A stretch of 64,000 nt of DNA, from positions 17,770 to 81,769 of the forward strand of contig CAZZFF010000009.1 of NCBI GenBank assembly GCA_964653485.1. Reading direction: 5' to 3'. Each line of letters begins with the position of its first letter. The stretch's first letter is position 1. A program made the position numbers and the translations under genes. Positions 48,662 through 58,089 of the stretch are shown one piece after another. The DNA comes from CAVQND01 sp964653485. Its GTDB lineage: Bacteria; Verrucomicrobiota; Verrucomicrobiia; Limisphaerales; UBA8199. The notes under the pieces are model-generated. The model saw only the letters and a program-made list of their open reading frames with translations. It did not search any database and was not told the DNA's origin.

Positions 48662-49801
48662 ATGGTTGAATTGGAGGCCGGGCCTGTGCCCAGTTTGTAT
48701 GTGCATGTGCCTTTTTGCGCGCGGAAGTGTGGTTACTGCGCATTTTACTCGGAGGCATCCGGCCCCGAGTTGATGGGCCGATACGTCAGGGCGTTGGTTC
48801 GGGAATTGGAGCGGGTGGCCGCCGAGCTCCGGCCTCGGACGGTTTTCTTCGGGGGCGGCACCCCGACGCTTCTTAGCCTGCTTCATTGGGAGGAGGTCCT
48901 CAAAGCAATGGAGCGGCTCGGATTGCTGGGCGCCGCCGAGTGGACCGTCGAGTGCAATCCCGCCACGCTTTCATTGGACAAAGCCCGGCTGCTTCGTTCG
49001 GGCGGGGTCAACAGGATTTCCATGGGCGTCCAATCGCTCAACCAGCCCCTGCTCGAGCGCCTTGGCCGCATTCATTCCCGCGCGATGGTTTTCAAGTCTT
49101 ACGATATTCTTCGGCAAGCTGGCTTCGAGAACGTGAACCTGGACCTCATGTTCGCGATTCCCGGCCAAACGCTCGAAGTGTGGCGCCAGACCCTGGATGA
49201 GGCCCTTGCCATGGGCAGCGAACACCTATCGAGCTACGAAGTCATTTACGAAGAGGACACTCCCCTCTACGCCCAACTGAAGGCAGGCCAATTCTCAGTG
49301 GACGAAGACCTGGCCTGCGCCATGTACGACGAACTGGTCGAGCGTGCTTCCGAAGCCGGCTTCGAGCAATACGAAGTCGCCAATTTCGCGCGTCGGTCTT
49401 TGGCCTGCCAACACAACGTCAACTACTGGCGCGCGGGCTCCTTTGCCGGCCTGGGACCCAGCGCGACCAGTTATGTGCGCGGGGTGCGGACCAAGAACTG
49501 GTCCAACACGCGGCTTTACTGTGAACTGATCGAAGGGGGCAAGCGGGCGGTCGAAACCCGCGAAGAGTTGCCCCCGCTGGCGCGGGCCGGAGAGGCGGCC
49601 GCTTTTGGCCTGCGCATGGTGGCCGGCTGGCCCTTCGAGGAGTTTCGGCGCAGGACAGGCCACGACCTGCGCCGGGAATGGGCCGGCGACATGGACCAGT
49701 TGGTCGACCAGGGTTGGGGCCGCCTCAACCCGCATTCGTTCCAACTCACCCGGGTCGGCCTGCGCTTCGCGGATGCCGCCGCCCAATTATTTCTGCGATA
49801 G
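48662..49801 (+). CDS. hemW: HemW-like radical SAM protein
   Basis: 379 aa. Radical SAM motif CARKCGYCAFY (CxxxCxxC, residues about 18-25), preceded by LYVHVPF; then FFGGGTPTLLS, VECNPATLSLDK, RISMGVQSLNQPLLERLGRI, VNLDLMFAIPGQTLE and YEVIYEEDTPLYAQL, all typical of HemW/HemN-like proteins. HemW is a heme chaperone in cytochrome maturation rather than a coproporphyrinogen oxidase. The C-terminal domain (FGLRMVAGWPFEEFRRRTG) is complete. Function by family. Confidence 0.9.
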   Translation: MVELEAGPVPSLYVHVPFCARKCGYCAFYSEASGPELMGRYVRALVRELERVAAELRPRTVFFGGGTPTLLSLLHWEEVLKAMERLGLLGAAEWTVECNPATLSLDKARLLRSGGVNRISMGVQSLNQPLLERLGRIHSRAMVFKSYDILRQAGFENVNLDLMFAIPGQTLEVWRQTLDEALAMGSEHLSSYEVIYEEDTPLYAQLKAGQFSVDEDLACAMYDELVERASEAGFEQYEVANFARRSLACQHNVNYWRAGSFAGLGPSATSYVRGVRTKNWSNTRLYCELIEGGKRAVETREELPPLARAGEAAAFGLRMVAGWPFEEFRRRTGHDLRREWAGDMDQLVDQGWGRLNPHSFQLTRVGLRFADAAAQLFLR

Positions 49802-49860
49802 GGGCCTCGTGGCGCTTGTCCCGCTCCACGCTCCGACGCGCTGCGCGCTCCACCCGGAGT

Positions 49861-51549
49861 TCATGCGGCAGGCTTTCCGGCTGAGTGGACGCTGTCTTTG
49901 ATGCGTTTGACGTGGCCCCGTCCCATGCCTTTGACCTCGCAGCCCAGCTCGAAATAGCGCCGGATTTGATTGTCATCCAGGATGCAGAAACAATCGACGA
50001 TGGCGCAGGGTTTACCCACGCTTTGAACGACTTGGTCGGGGTCGAGTTTGAGGTAAGGGGCGTGGCGCACCGCAAAGACCACCGCGTCGATTCCCCTGAG
50101 GGCTTGGGCGATGTTCTTTTCGACTCGGAGGTTTTTTAGCTGTTCCTGGCGATGGAAGAATCGGGAGAGACTATGGCCTGGATGCGGGTAGGTGTCCTGG
50201 GCCTCGAATTCCCACCAATGGTCGAGGTAAGGGTCGTGGACCTTCACGTTGGCGCCCATCTCGGTGAGCTTCCGCACCATGACTTCGGAGCCGCTGTAGC
50301 GGGTGTCCCCCACGTCTTCGCGGTAAGCGGCCCCCAGCACCAGAATCTCGGAGGCTGCCAGCGGCTTGCCCATGTTCCTGAGGGTGTCGCGGACTAACTG
50401 CGGAGCGTGCAAACAGCGCGTGTCGTTGATGTCCACCGCCATGGGGGTGATGTGGAAGATGTCATCTTCCCAGCCGAAAATGTGCTTGTAGGCCCACATG
50501 CCCAAACCGCCGTCCTTGGGCAGGCAGTAGCCGCCGATGCCCGGGCCCGGGAACATGATGTTGGAATGAGTCGGGCGGACTTTGATGGCATCGATGACTT
50601 TCTTGAGGTCCACGTTGTTGCGCTCGGCGAAGAGCGACCATTCGTCCATGAAGGCCAGGATCGTGGCCCGGTAGCTGTTCTCGACTATCTTGGCGGTTTC
50701 CGATTCGATAGGCCGGTCCAGGACCGTCAGCGGGTACTTCCGCACGTTGAGGACCTCCGAGAGGAATTTGACGACCCGCTGGCGGGCGGCGGGGTTGATG
50801 CCGCTGCACACGCGCCAGAAATCGCGGATGGAACTGACGTAGTTTCTTCCCGGCATCACTCGTTCGTAGCTGTGGGCGAGCAGAGGTTCTTCCGCGATTC
50901 CGCGCCGCTCAAAGATCTTCTTGACGATGGGGTAGGCCACTTGCTCGGTCGTGCCGGGGGCGACGGTGGTTTCGATCAAGACGAGGGCTTGAGGGGGGAT
51001 GTACTCGGCGATTTTGGCCATTGAAGCCTCGAGCGCCTCCATGTCCGCCGAGCCTGTGCGCACGTCGCCCAGCGACTCCTTCAAGTAGTCGCACTGCACG
51101 TCCACCACCACCACGTCGGCCAGTCTGAGGGCTTCTTCCGTGTAGGTCGCGACGAGCGTCTTTTGCTCTTTGGCACAGCGCGAAATGAGCAGCTCGACCT
51201 CGGGGTCTTCCGCCTTGACCGGCGAGATGCCCTGGTTGAGCAGCGGGATTTTCCAGAAGCTCCGCGTGCTGGGCCGCTGCATTCCGATGACGAACTTGCC
51301 CGGCTTCCCGTTGGTGTCCTTCGAGTCGGCCACTACCGCGGCCATCACCGCGCCCACGAAGCCCAGCCCAACGACAACCACGATCTCGCGGCCCTGGCGC
51401 CGCTGCTCTTGCGCAAGCTTCTCCAAACGCTGGTACTCCTTCTTGTAATCGGCGCCGGTTGGGAGCTTGAATACTTTGCCCTCGGGGCTGACAGAGACGA
51501 GTTCCCTGGTTTTTGTAATGATAGGTTTGGGTTGCATTCTACGTGTCAT
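49861..51549 (-). CDS. UDP-sugar / nucleotide-sugar dehydrogenase (UDPG-MGDP type)
   Basis: About 562 aa. NAD-binding IVVVVGLGFVGAVMAAVVAD; VLIETTVAPGTTEQVAYPIV; SYERVMPGRNYVSSIRDFWR, the LDRPIESETAKIVENSYRAT dimer helix, and the active-site Cys in GPGIGGYCLPKDGG, then LVLGAAYREDVGDTRYSGSE. These match the UDP-glucose/GDP-mannose dehydrogenase family; HDPYLDHWWEFEA and EVLNVRKYPLT favour a UDP-N-acetyl-sugar type (WecC/TviB-like). Start ATG 51549 or 51537. Residues 1-70 are unusually polar. The glycosyltransferase gene lies 60 bases upstream on the same strand, suggesting surface polysaccharide synthesis. Confidence 0.85.
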   Translation of the reverse strand: MTRRMQPKPIITKTRELVSVSPEGKVFKLPTGADYKKEYQRLEKLAQEQRRQGREIVVVVGLGFVGAVMAAVVADSKDTNGKPGKFVIGMQRPSTRSFWKIPLLNQGISPVKAEDPEVELLISRCAKEQKTLVATYTEEALRLADVVVVDVQCDYLKESLGDVRTGSADMEALEASMAKIAEYIPPQALVLIETTVAPGTTEQVAYPIVKKIFERRGIAEEPLLAHSYERVMPGRNYVSSIRDFWRVCSGINPAARQRVVKFLSEVLNVRKYPLTVLDRPIESETAKIVENSYRATILAFMDEWSLFAERNNVDLKKVIDAIKVRPTHSNIMFPGPGIGGYCLPKDGGLGMWAYKHIFGWEDDIFHITPMAVDINDTRCLHAPQLVRDTLRNMGKPLAASEILVLGAAYREDVGDTRYSGSEVMVRKLTEMGANVKVHDPYLDHWWEFEAQDTYPHPGHSLSRFFHRQEQLKNLRVEKNIAQALRGIDAVVFAVRHAPYLKLDPDQVVQSVGKPCAIVDCFCILDDNQIRRYFELGCEVKGMGRGHVKRIKDSVHSAGKPAA

Positions 51550-51608
51550 ACCGCAGCGGCCTGTCCTTGGCAAGCCAAGAAATGTCCGGGCGGTGGGCCT
51601 CAGCTCCG

Positions 51609-52346
51609 TCACTCGTCTTTCAAATTGATTCGTTCCGCGACGTGGAAACGGAACATGCGTTTCTTCATCCAGCGGACGGCCAGCAGGTCGTAAAACGAGG
51701 CGAAGAGCCGGTTCCACACCCCGTAGTGGCTCTGACCGGCGAAGCGGGGATTGTTGGTGACGGCAATCTCGGTGACGGTGAAGCCCTCGATCTTGAATAG
51801 GGTGGGCAGGAAACGGTGCATTCCCTTGAAGAACTTGAGGTTGCCGATGCACTCGCGCTTGAAGGCGCGGTAGGTGCAGCCGGCATCGCTGATCTGTTCT
51901 CCCGAAAGGCGGTTGCGCACCCAGTTGGCTATCCGGGATGAGGCGATGCGGATAAAGTTGTCGCCCTGTCCGCGCGTCTCGACCCGCGTGCCGCACACGC
52001 AGTCGGACTGCCGGAGGGCCTCGATGAATTTAGGCAGGTCCTTCGGGTCATTTTGCAAATCGGCATCCATCGTGACAAGGTATTGCCCGCGCCCCGCCTT
52101 CAGGCCCGCCCAACTGGCCGCGCTCTCTCCGGAATTGAACGCGAGCCTCTGGACGCAGATGCGCGGGTCTTCGGCCGCCAGCTCCTTGAGGATCGCCCAG
52201 GACCTGTCCCTGCTGCAATCATCCGTGATGACGACCTCGTACGGCAGGTTGAGCGGTTCAACCGCCTCGCGAATGGCCTTGACGAGCGGGCGCAGGTTGC
52301 CCTCCTCGTTGTAACAGGGGATGATGAGACTGAGCGTGGGTGTCAT
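51609..52346 (-). CDS. Family 2 glycosyltransferase (DPM1-like)
   Basis: 245 aa. GT-A fold: LSLIIPCYNEEGNLRPLVKA, VVITDDCSRDRSWAILKELA (nucleotide site), GESAASWAGLKAGRGQYLVT, MDADLQNDPKDLPKFIEAL (DxD-like DAD), and the R-rich MKKRMFRFHV tail. This is the layout of undecaprenyl-phosphate-sugar transferases or DPM1. No membrane segments at the C-terminus, so a soluble peripheral enzyme. Same strand and 60 bases before the dehydrogenase gene, probably one operon for a surface glycan. Substrate unknown. Confidence 0.88.
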   Translation of the reverse strand: MTPTLSLIIPCYNEEGNLRPLVKAIREAVEPLNLPYEVVITDDCSRDRSWAILKELAAEDPRICVQRLAFNSGESAASWAGLKAGRGQYLVTMDADLQNDPKDLPKFIEALRQSDCVCGTRVETRGQGDNFIRIASSRIANWVRNRLSGEQISDAGCTYRAFKRECIGNLKFFKGMHRFLPTLFKIEGFTVTEIAVTNNPRFAGQSHYGVWNRLFASFYDLLAVRWMKKRMFRFHVAERINLKDE

Positions 52347-52517
52347 GCGGGATGTGACTCAAGCCTGGCCGCGACCTTAGAATTCATAAACACCCCAGCC
52401 TACCCCGGATTGCGCTTGCGTGTCCAGTTCGGCTCATCGGAACTCCCGGCCGTCGAGCCGCGAGCCGGCGAAACAATTTTATCGCTATTCTCGCGTCGCC
52501 GGACTAGGTTGGGCGCC

Positions 52518-53603
52518 ATGAGAATTCCGAATCGAGCCCGTGTTTTTGGCCGGACTTCCGGCGCAATTCTTGTCCTCCTATTGGCGTCGGTCCTCGTGGC
52601 CGCCGCGCAAGCCCAAGCCCAGAGCGCCTTCCGCGAGAGGTTGCGGGTCCTGCCCTATAAAATCGCCTACGAATGTTACGTCGACAATAACTGGGAGATC
52701 TTCGTCATGAATGCCGACGGCTCCAACCCCGTCAACCTGACTCAGACCCCGAATGTCCACGAGCATTATCCGCAAATCTCCCCGGACGCGACAAAGCTGT
52801 GTTATGCGGTGGACGACGGGGAAGGACGCGACACGGTCCGCAGCTTGTGGGTGATGGACATTGACGGCCGGCAGCGGCGGAAGCTGGCGGAGCACGCGCG
52901 GGAGGCCTTTTGGAGCCCGGACGGCAAGGCCATCGGGTTCCTGCCCCAGGAGTTCCCCAAGTTCAACGTGATGGATTACTCGACCACCGGCATGAGCTTT
53001 TATGACCTCGCCACGGGGAAGGTGGAGCCGCATGTCAACACCAAGAACCTGCATCATCTCTACAACCCGAGTTGGTCGGCCAACGGCAAGTGGATCGTCG
53101 CCACGGTGCATGCCGGGATGGGAGTGGAACACGCCATCGTGCTGATCGAGGCGCGCGGCAACCGAATCATCAACCTGCATATCCCCGGATGCCGCCCCTG
53201 CTTCAGCCCGGACGGCAAACATGTTGCCTGGGGCGCCGGCGACCATGAAATCGGGGTCGGGTCCATCGACCTGGAGGCCGAGCAGCCTGCCATCAGCAAG
53301 TGGGGTGTCCGCGTCAAAGACCCCGTCAATGAGACCTATCACGTTGACTGGTCGCCCGACAGCCGGTTCCTCTGCTTCAGCCGAGGCCCGGCCAGCAAAG
53401 GCGACCCTTCCAAACCCGGCACTTTCCTCTCCGCCTGCGAGATCGTGGGCGTGTACGCCGCTGGTTGGAACTTGTGCGCGGTGTCGGCGGAACGGGAAGA
53501 AACCTTGGACCTAAGCGCGTGTTCGGAAGCTGACTTCTCCATGGTGACCACCAACGGGTTCAGCAACAAGGAGCCGGCGTGGTTTAAGCCACCCAAACCT
53601 TAA
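52518..53603 (+). CDS. Exported TolB/PD40-type beta-propeller protein
   Basis: About 361 aa. Signal SGAILVLLLASVLVAAAQAQ. Repeated blades carry the PD40 hallmark: WEIFVMNADGSNPVNLTQTP, HYPQISPDATKLCYAVDDGE, SLWVMDIDGRQRRKLAEHAR, AFWSPDGKAIGFL, NPSWSANGKWIVATV, CFSPDGKHVAWGAG and VDWSPDSRFLCFSRG. This is a TolB-like propeller without the TolB N-terminal domain; role could be binding or scaffold. ATG 52518 opens the signal. Stands between the glycosyltransferase (divergent) and the next large secreted gene. Confidence 0.8.
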   Translation: MRIPNRARVFGRTSGAILVLLLASVLVAAAQAQAQSAFRERLRVLPYKIAYECYVDNNWEIFVMNADGSNPVNLTQTPNVHEHYPQISPDATKLCYAVDDGEGRDTVRSLWVMDIDGRQRRKLAEHAREAFWSPDGKAIGFLPQEFPKFNVMDYSTTGMSFYDLATGKVEPHVNTKNLHHLYNPSWSANGKWIVATVHAGMGVEHAIVLIEARGNRIINLHIPGCRPCFSPDGKHVAWGAGDHEIGVGSIDLEAEQPAISKWGVRVKDPVNETYHVDWSPDSRFLCFSRGPASKGDPSKPGTFLSACEIVGVYAAGWNLCAVSAEREETLDLSACSEADFSMVTTNGFSNKEPAWFKPPKP

Positions 53604-53713
53604 GCCAGGTTCGAGTTGCCGGTAAGGCCATTTCCGGAATCGATGCCCGCGCAAGCTCGGGCCATCCCTCGATCCCCCTTGCCATTGGGCGGGCGCGCGG
53701 TAGTCTTGCGGCC

Positions 53714-56524
53714 ATGAACCCGCATGGCCGTATCCACAAAGAGTTGGCTTGGGCAATCGGGGTGCTGCTCTTTGCCGCTGTGGCGGCGGCGGAGGAGGCG
53801 CAGGAGTTGGCCGGAAACCCGGCCGATATCGCGCCCAGCGCCTACCTTTACAGGGCCGACCGCAAGGCCGAGGAGAATCCACCGGAAGCCTGGGTATTGT
53901 TGATGCAGCACGGGAATCTGCCGTTCGATAAGCCCTTGGACCCGAATGTCCCGGCGGTCAAACAGGCGCTTTGCGGCTTGCTTTGGGAGGAGGTCCGGCC
54001 TCTCCAGCGGCTTGAACTGTCTTGGCCCTCGAACGCCGCGAACCAGCCGGCTGCCGATGAACTGGTGGTTTCTTGGTTCGACGGCACGGACAACACCGCC
54101 CACACTTGGTGGAATCCTTGCGCCCTCAAGGAAGCCGCCAAGCCGCGGGTGAGCGCCGATGGCCGCACCTATTCATACACTATCCCAGCGGAAACGTGGG
54201 GGGTCGTTGTCTCCGTGCGCGGCCAGAAGGAGGCCGTCGCGTTCGCCGTGCCGGCGATGCGCGCGTTCGTGACCGACCCATGGAAACAGATGGATGTCGA
54301 AATCGAGTGGGGCTACGAACCGGCCCGGGCCGCGTTGCCTTACGGCGGGCGCATCGAAGCTTACGACGGCCGGATCGCCGGCCTGCAACCCCTGGCGGGG
54401 GACACGGGAACAACCCTTTCCGGCGTGTCTGCCTGGCGCTCCGCAAAACCGGCCGGGCCGCGCCGAGGCGTGCGCTTCAACTTGCTCTACATCGGGGATT
54501 CACACTGGCGGCGGGTCTGGCCTTACCATGCCCAGGCCGAGGACGTTGCCCGAACCATCGTTACGCTGCGGACCGAGTCGGGCAGCTTCTCTTTTCTCGC
54601 GGCGGACCTCGAAAGCGGGCCGATCCTGGCTCCCGAGCATGGCTTCTTTGTCCGCGCCGCAGCGTTGCCGCATCCGGGCCCGCGGGCGCCCGAGGGCGGC
54701 GGCCCGCTGCCTCGCGCGCAAGCCGCCGCGGCGTCGCAGCAACCGCCATTCGTGCCGGCCTCGACCGCGTCCAGCGCTTCGGAGTTCCTGGGAGAACTGG
54801 CCGCCAGGGGTCTGACGACCATTCGCCAGCGGACCCGCCAGCACGCCGAGCAGTCCTGGGAGGAGGCGGTCACGGCGATGCGCGGAACCAACCTCCCTCC
54901 GCATCCGGCGCCGCCGTATCTGCCCGCCATGCAGGTCGAGGTCCCGAGCCAACGGTTGACCGCCCAGTGGAACCTCGGCGCCTGGCATCTCTTGCGTCAC
55001 TCCGCCAAGGATTCCCGGGGCAAATGGCGCTTCAACGACTTCCCGTTCGGAATCCTCGCTTCCGAGACTTACATGATCCTGCGCGCCCTGGACCTTCAAG
55101 GGATGTCCGGGGAGGCCGCCGACGGACTGGACCAATGGCTGGGCCTGCCCATGGAACCTCGGGCCGTCCAGGGCACCCATCCGTGGTCCAAGCCAGACCG
55201 TCCGCTGGGCCATTTCTCCGACGGGACCGGCTGTCTGACGCACGCGGTGGGTTTGGAAGGTGCCGGCGGCCACATGGACGCCGTCCACTGCATGGGACCG
55301 GGGGCAATCATGTTCACGCTGGCCGAGCATTTCCGGCTTACCGGGGACCGGGAGTGGCTCAAGGCAAACGCGCCGCGCATGAAGGCCAACGCGGAGTGGA
55401 TTCTGCGCCAACGGCGAGTGTTGGCGCGAAATCTCCCCGGCGGAGAGCGCCTCTGGAGCAAGGGCCTGCAGCCGGCCCACGTGGTGACTCCCGATAGCGA
55501 GCGCATGCACCAGCAGTTCTATGAATCGGAGGCATACTATTGGCTGGCGGTAACATCCATGGCCGAGATGCTGATGAAGGTTGAGCCGGCCGAGGGCGTT
55601 CGCATGGCGGAGGAGGCCGAGGCGTACCGGAAGGATTTGACCGCGGCCATCGACCGCTCGATCACGCTCACGCCGGTCGTGCCGGTGCGCGATGGAACCT
55701 ACCGGTCGTTCATCCCGTTCGCGCCCTATGTGAGGGGCTTCGCCTCCGGGGCCTGGGGTTGGCGCCGCTGCCAGGGCCACGTCGGCGCGATCTACTGGGA
55801 CACCGTGCAATCCGCCGACCCCCTGATCAGCCCCGCCGGCCTGCTGCCACCCGACGACCCGCGGGTCCAGGGCCACCTGGACGTGCTCGAAGACAGGCTC
55901 CTGCTGGAGAACGACAAGGTGCAGGCCCGCACGCCGGGCTTCGACCCGGCCCGGGACTGGTTTTCCCACGCCAGTTGGCAATATCAGTGCGGCCTGGAGC
56001 GACACGCCAATATCCACCTCCTGGAGGGCGACGCCCCCAACTTCATCCGTTCGATGCTCAACCAGTACGCCGTGGACATCGTGCCGGGGGAATACACTTT
56101 CCGCGAGCACACCACGACCGGACCGCCGGACAAGCTCTATGAGGAGTCCTGTTTCCTCGAGCGATTCCGCATGATGCTGGTCATGGAACAGGGCGAGACT
56201 CTCTGGCTGGCGCGAGCGACTCCCAGGGCCTGGCTCGAACAGGGAAAGCGGATCGCCGTCAAGAACGCCCCCACCCACTTCGGCGCCCTCACTTACGAGA
56301 TTCTCTCCGACGTCGACAATGGCCGCATCACAGTCCTGCTCCAAATCCCGACCCGGACTCCGCCCGCCCGGGTGCTGGTGCAACTGCGCCATCCGACCGC
56401 GGCCCCAATCGCCAAGGTCCGCCTCAACGGGGCGGAGTGGACTGAATTTGACGCGTCCGACGGATTGGTGAAGCTGAGTGGCGCGCAAGGCCAGGCTCAG
56501 CTCGACGTGACCTACGCCAGATGA
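53714..56524 (+). CDS. Large secreted (alpha/alpha)6-barrel-like protein, possible glycosidase
   Basis: 936 aa. Signal LAWAIGVLLFAAVAAAEEA. First about 400 residues are beta-rich, with a Pro/Ala/Gln-rich spacer around HPGPRAPEGGGPLPRAQAAA. Residues about 415-830 show the helical hairpins of six-hairpin glycosidases: FPFGILASETYMILRALDLQ, HMDAVHCMGPGAIMFTLAEH, YWLAVTSMAEMLMKVEP, WFSHASWQYQCGLERHANIH. The C-terminal about 100 residues form a beta domain. It resembles GH63/GH94/GH127-like folds but no family match is certain. ATG 53714 begins the signal. Same strand after the propeller gene, 110 bases apart. Converges on the Fur-linked lipoprotein gene. Confidence 0.55.
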   Translation: MNPHGRIHKELAWAIGVLLFAAVAAAEEAQELAGNPADIAPSAYLYRADRKAEENPPEAWVLLMQHGNLPFDKPLDPNVPAVKQALCGLLWEEVRPLQRLELSWPSNAANQPAADELVVSWFDGTDNTAHTWWNPCALKEAAKPRVSADGRTYSYTIPAETWGVVVSVRGQKEAVAFAVPAMRAFVTDPWKQMDVEIEWGYEPARAALPYGGRIEAYDGRIAGLQPLAGDTGTTLSGVSAWRSAKPAGPRRGVRFNLLYIGDSHWRRVWPYHAQAEDVARTIVTLRTESGSFSFLAADLESGPILAPEHGFFVRAAALPHPGPRAPEGGGPLPRAQAAAASQQPPFVPASTASSASEFLGELAARGLTTIRQRTRQHAEQSWEEAVTAMRGTNLPPHPAPPYLPAMQVEVPSQRLTAQWNLGAWHLLRHSAKDSRGKWRFNDFPFGILASETYMILRALDLQGMSGEAADGLDQWLGLPMEPRAVQGTHPWSKPDRPLGHFSDGTGCLTHAVGLEGAGGHMDAVHCMGPGAIMFTLAEHFRLTGDREWLKANAPRMKANAEWILRQRRVLARNLPGGERLWSKGLQPAHVVTPDSERMHQQFYESEAYYWLAVTSMAEMLMKVEPAEGVRMAEEAEAYRKDLTAAIDRSITLTPVVPVRDGTYRSFIPFAPYVRGFASGAWGWRRCQGHVGAIYWDTVQSADPLISPAGLLPPDDPRVQGHLDVLEDRLLLENDKVQARTPGFDPARDWFSHASWQYQCGLERHANIHLLEGDAPNFIRSMLNQYAVDIVPGEYTFREHTTTGPPDKLYEESCFLERFRMMLVMEQGETLWLARATPRAWLEQGKRIAVKNAPTHFGALTYEILSDVDNGRITVLLQIPTRTPPARVLVQLRHPTAAPIAKVRLNGAEWTEFDASDGLVKLSGAQGQAQLDVTYAR

Positions 56525-56547
56525 GCGTTCACGTCGAGTTCCTTGCA

Positions 56548-57888
56548 TCATTGGTCGCGCAAAGGGACCTCTTTGTAACGCTGGAAACCCTGCTTTTCGT
56601 TCAACTTGTCAACGATCTGCTTTGAGTAGCCCAGGTCCACATCCGCGCGATAGCCCGTCTGCGTGTCCTCGACGGCGCGGTAGCCGCGAATGACCTCATC
56701 GAAGTCGGCATTGCTTTTCTCTCGGGCAACCTCGCTGTTGCGCATCGATTGGCGGAACCGGTCGAACGCTTGGTTTTGTTCCTGGATGGAGTGCTCGAAA
56801 GCCGCGACAGCCCGGTTCTGATCGTTGACCATGCTGGCGGTGTTGTTGCGGATAGCCTCGTCGTTGAGCTTCCAGGACCTGGCAATTTCAGTGAGGAGCG
56901 GCAGCTCGCGGTCATATATCCGCTCCGGAGCGGCGCCGTAACTGGTGGAGAAGGCCCAACCCAGCGGCCCTATCGGATAGCACTCCATCACTACCTTCTC
57001 GCGATACTCCACGGCGCTGTTCCCGCTGCCCCGCGTAAAGGCGCACTCGATCCACGCCGCCTGGCCGTTCGGGGTCAGGGCGGCCGCCCGTGACGAGGAG
57101 ATGATGCGTGTCAGGACCAGGGCCGGGCCGCCCTGGCGCTGGGACATGGCGCTGAGTTGGGGCATGAGGGTCTTGAGCGCAGTCACAGGATCCGAGAAGG
57201 GCGCGACGAGCATGCTCCCCGCGGCGCGGACTTGCGGCGCAATGGGGGAATTCGGGGAAACGACCTGTGCGCCAAGTCCCAGCCCAATGATCTGCCCTGA
57301 AGGGCCGACAGCCAGGATGCCTCCGATCGCGGTGCTCTGAGTGATCTTCCAATCCGACGGAAGCCTGAGCGTCCCGCTTCCGGCGGGCAGCGCGTGAACG
57401 ACCCATTGCCTTGAAACCGGCACCGCGTCCAGCAGCACCCCCAACTCCGATGTGGCCGCATCGGCCCGGTCGTAAACGACGGTGAGCGCCGCCCCATCGG
57501 CCCCCACGCCGGACGCCACAAACCCCTTGATCGGCTGCCCTTTCAGCCTCGCGGTGAACCAACCGCGGCACTGTTTGTCCTGGACATCGCCGAAGGCCCC
57601 GCCGACCAGAGGCTTGTCATCGAAGACCCTGCCAAGGTCCCGGAGCGCCGCCAGCGCGGCGGCCTTGGCGGAGCGGGCGTCGGACTTGAGCGCGAAGAGG
57701 GTCCTCCCCAGCCCTTCCGAGGCCAGCACGGCATAGCCACTGGGCGCCCCTGTATCGGCCGCGGTCCGCCCCTCGGCCCCATCGGTTGGCGTGCTCGCGT
57801 TCGATCCGTCCGCCAGGCAGGACGCGACGCCCGCCAGCGGCAGAGCGAGGAGAAGGGCGGGGAGGATTGGGACGAGGGGATCACACAT
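56548..57888 (-). CDS. Lipoprotein of unknown function under a Fur-type operator
   Basis: About 446 aa. MCDPLVPILPALLLALPLAG then VASC gives a possible lipobox (V-A-S-C). After a Ser/Thr-Asp spacer comes a globular part with SGYAVLASEGLGRTLFALKS, GQPIKGFVASGVGADGAALT, LRLPSDWKITQSTAIGGILA and VMECYPIGPLGWAFSTSYGA; the last about 100 residues are charged and helical (AAFEHSIQEQNQAFDRFRQS). No family recognised. A ribosome site AGGAG lies 5 bases before ATG 57888; GTG 57894 is less likely. The promoter and Fur box just upstream suggest iron-repressed expression. Confidence 0.65.
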   Translation of the reverse strand: MCDPLVPILPALLLALPLAGVASCLADGSNASTPTDGAEGRTAADTGAPSGYAVLASEGLGRTLFALKSDARSAKAAALAALRDLGRVFDDKPLVGGAFGDVQDKQCRGWFTARLKGQPIKGFVASGVGADGAALTVVYDRADAATSELGVLLDAVPVSRQWVVHALPAGSGTLRLPSDWKITQSTAIGGILAVGPSGQIIGLGLGAQVVSPNSPIAPQVRAAGSMLVAPFSDPVTALKTLMPQLSAMSQRQGGPALVLTRIISSSRAAALTPNGQAAWIECAFTRGSGNSAVEYREKVVMECYPIGPLGWAFSTSYGAAPERIYDRELPLLTEIARSWKLNDEAIRNNTASMVNDQNRAVAAFEHSIQEQNQAFDRFRQSMRNSEVAREKSNADFDEVIRGYRAVEDTQTGYRADVDLGYSKQIVDKLNEKQGFQRYKEVPLRDQ

Positions 57889-57901
57889 AGGCACTCCTTT
57901 T

Positions 57902-57920
57902 GCTGATGATAATCATTAGT
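57902..57920 (-). promoter_or_regulatory. Fur box
   Basis: GCTGATGATAATCATTAGT matches the 19-base Fur consensus at 15 of 19 positions, including the central ATGATAATCATTA part without a mismatch. It lies 14-32 bases upstream of the lipoprotein start and overlaps the -10 region and start of transcription. Iron-loaded Fur bound there would block RNA polymerase. Confidence 0.65.
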
Positions 57921-57946
57921 TATATTCGCATGCCAAACGATGCCAG
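57919..57946 (-). promoter_or_regulatory. Sigma70-type promoter of the Fur-linked lipoprotein gene
   Basis: On the minus strand CTGGCA (57946-57941) and TATAAC (57924-57919) with a 16-base spacer; each hexamer matches consensus well (4 and 5 of 6). Start of transcription would fall near 57912, inside the Fur box, about 24 bases before the ATG. Confidence 0.5.
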
Positions 57947-58089
57947 CGCCCGCGCGCTTTGTCAAAGGGTGGCAGGTGCCGAAGCGCGGAAACCGTTGAA
58001 AAGGTTGACTCATGAATTGAGGCTGATGAACGACCGCCCTTCACCCTTGCCAACGGACCGGCGCTTCGGCACCATGCCGCCCGAATTCT

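Noticed and set aside
49861..51996. Long dehydrogenase reading extended upstream to 51996
   Set aside because: The extra 149 codons run through the glycosyltransferase gene in another frame; real start is near 51549.
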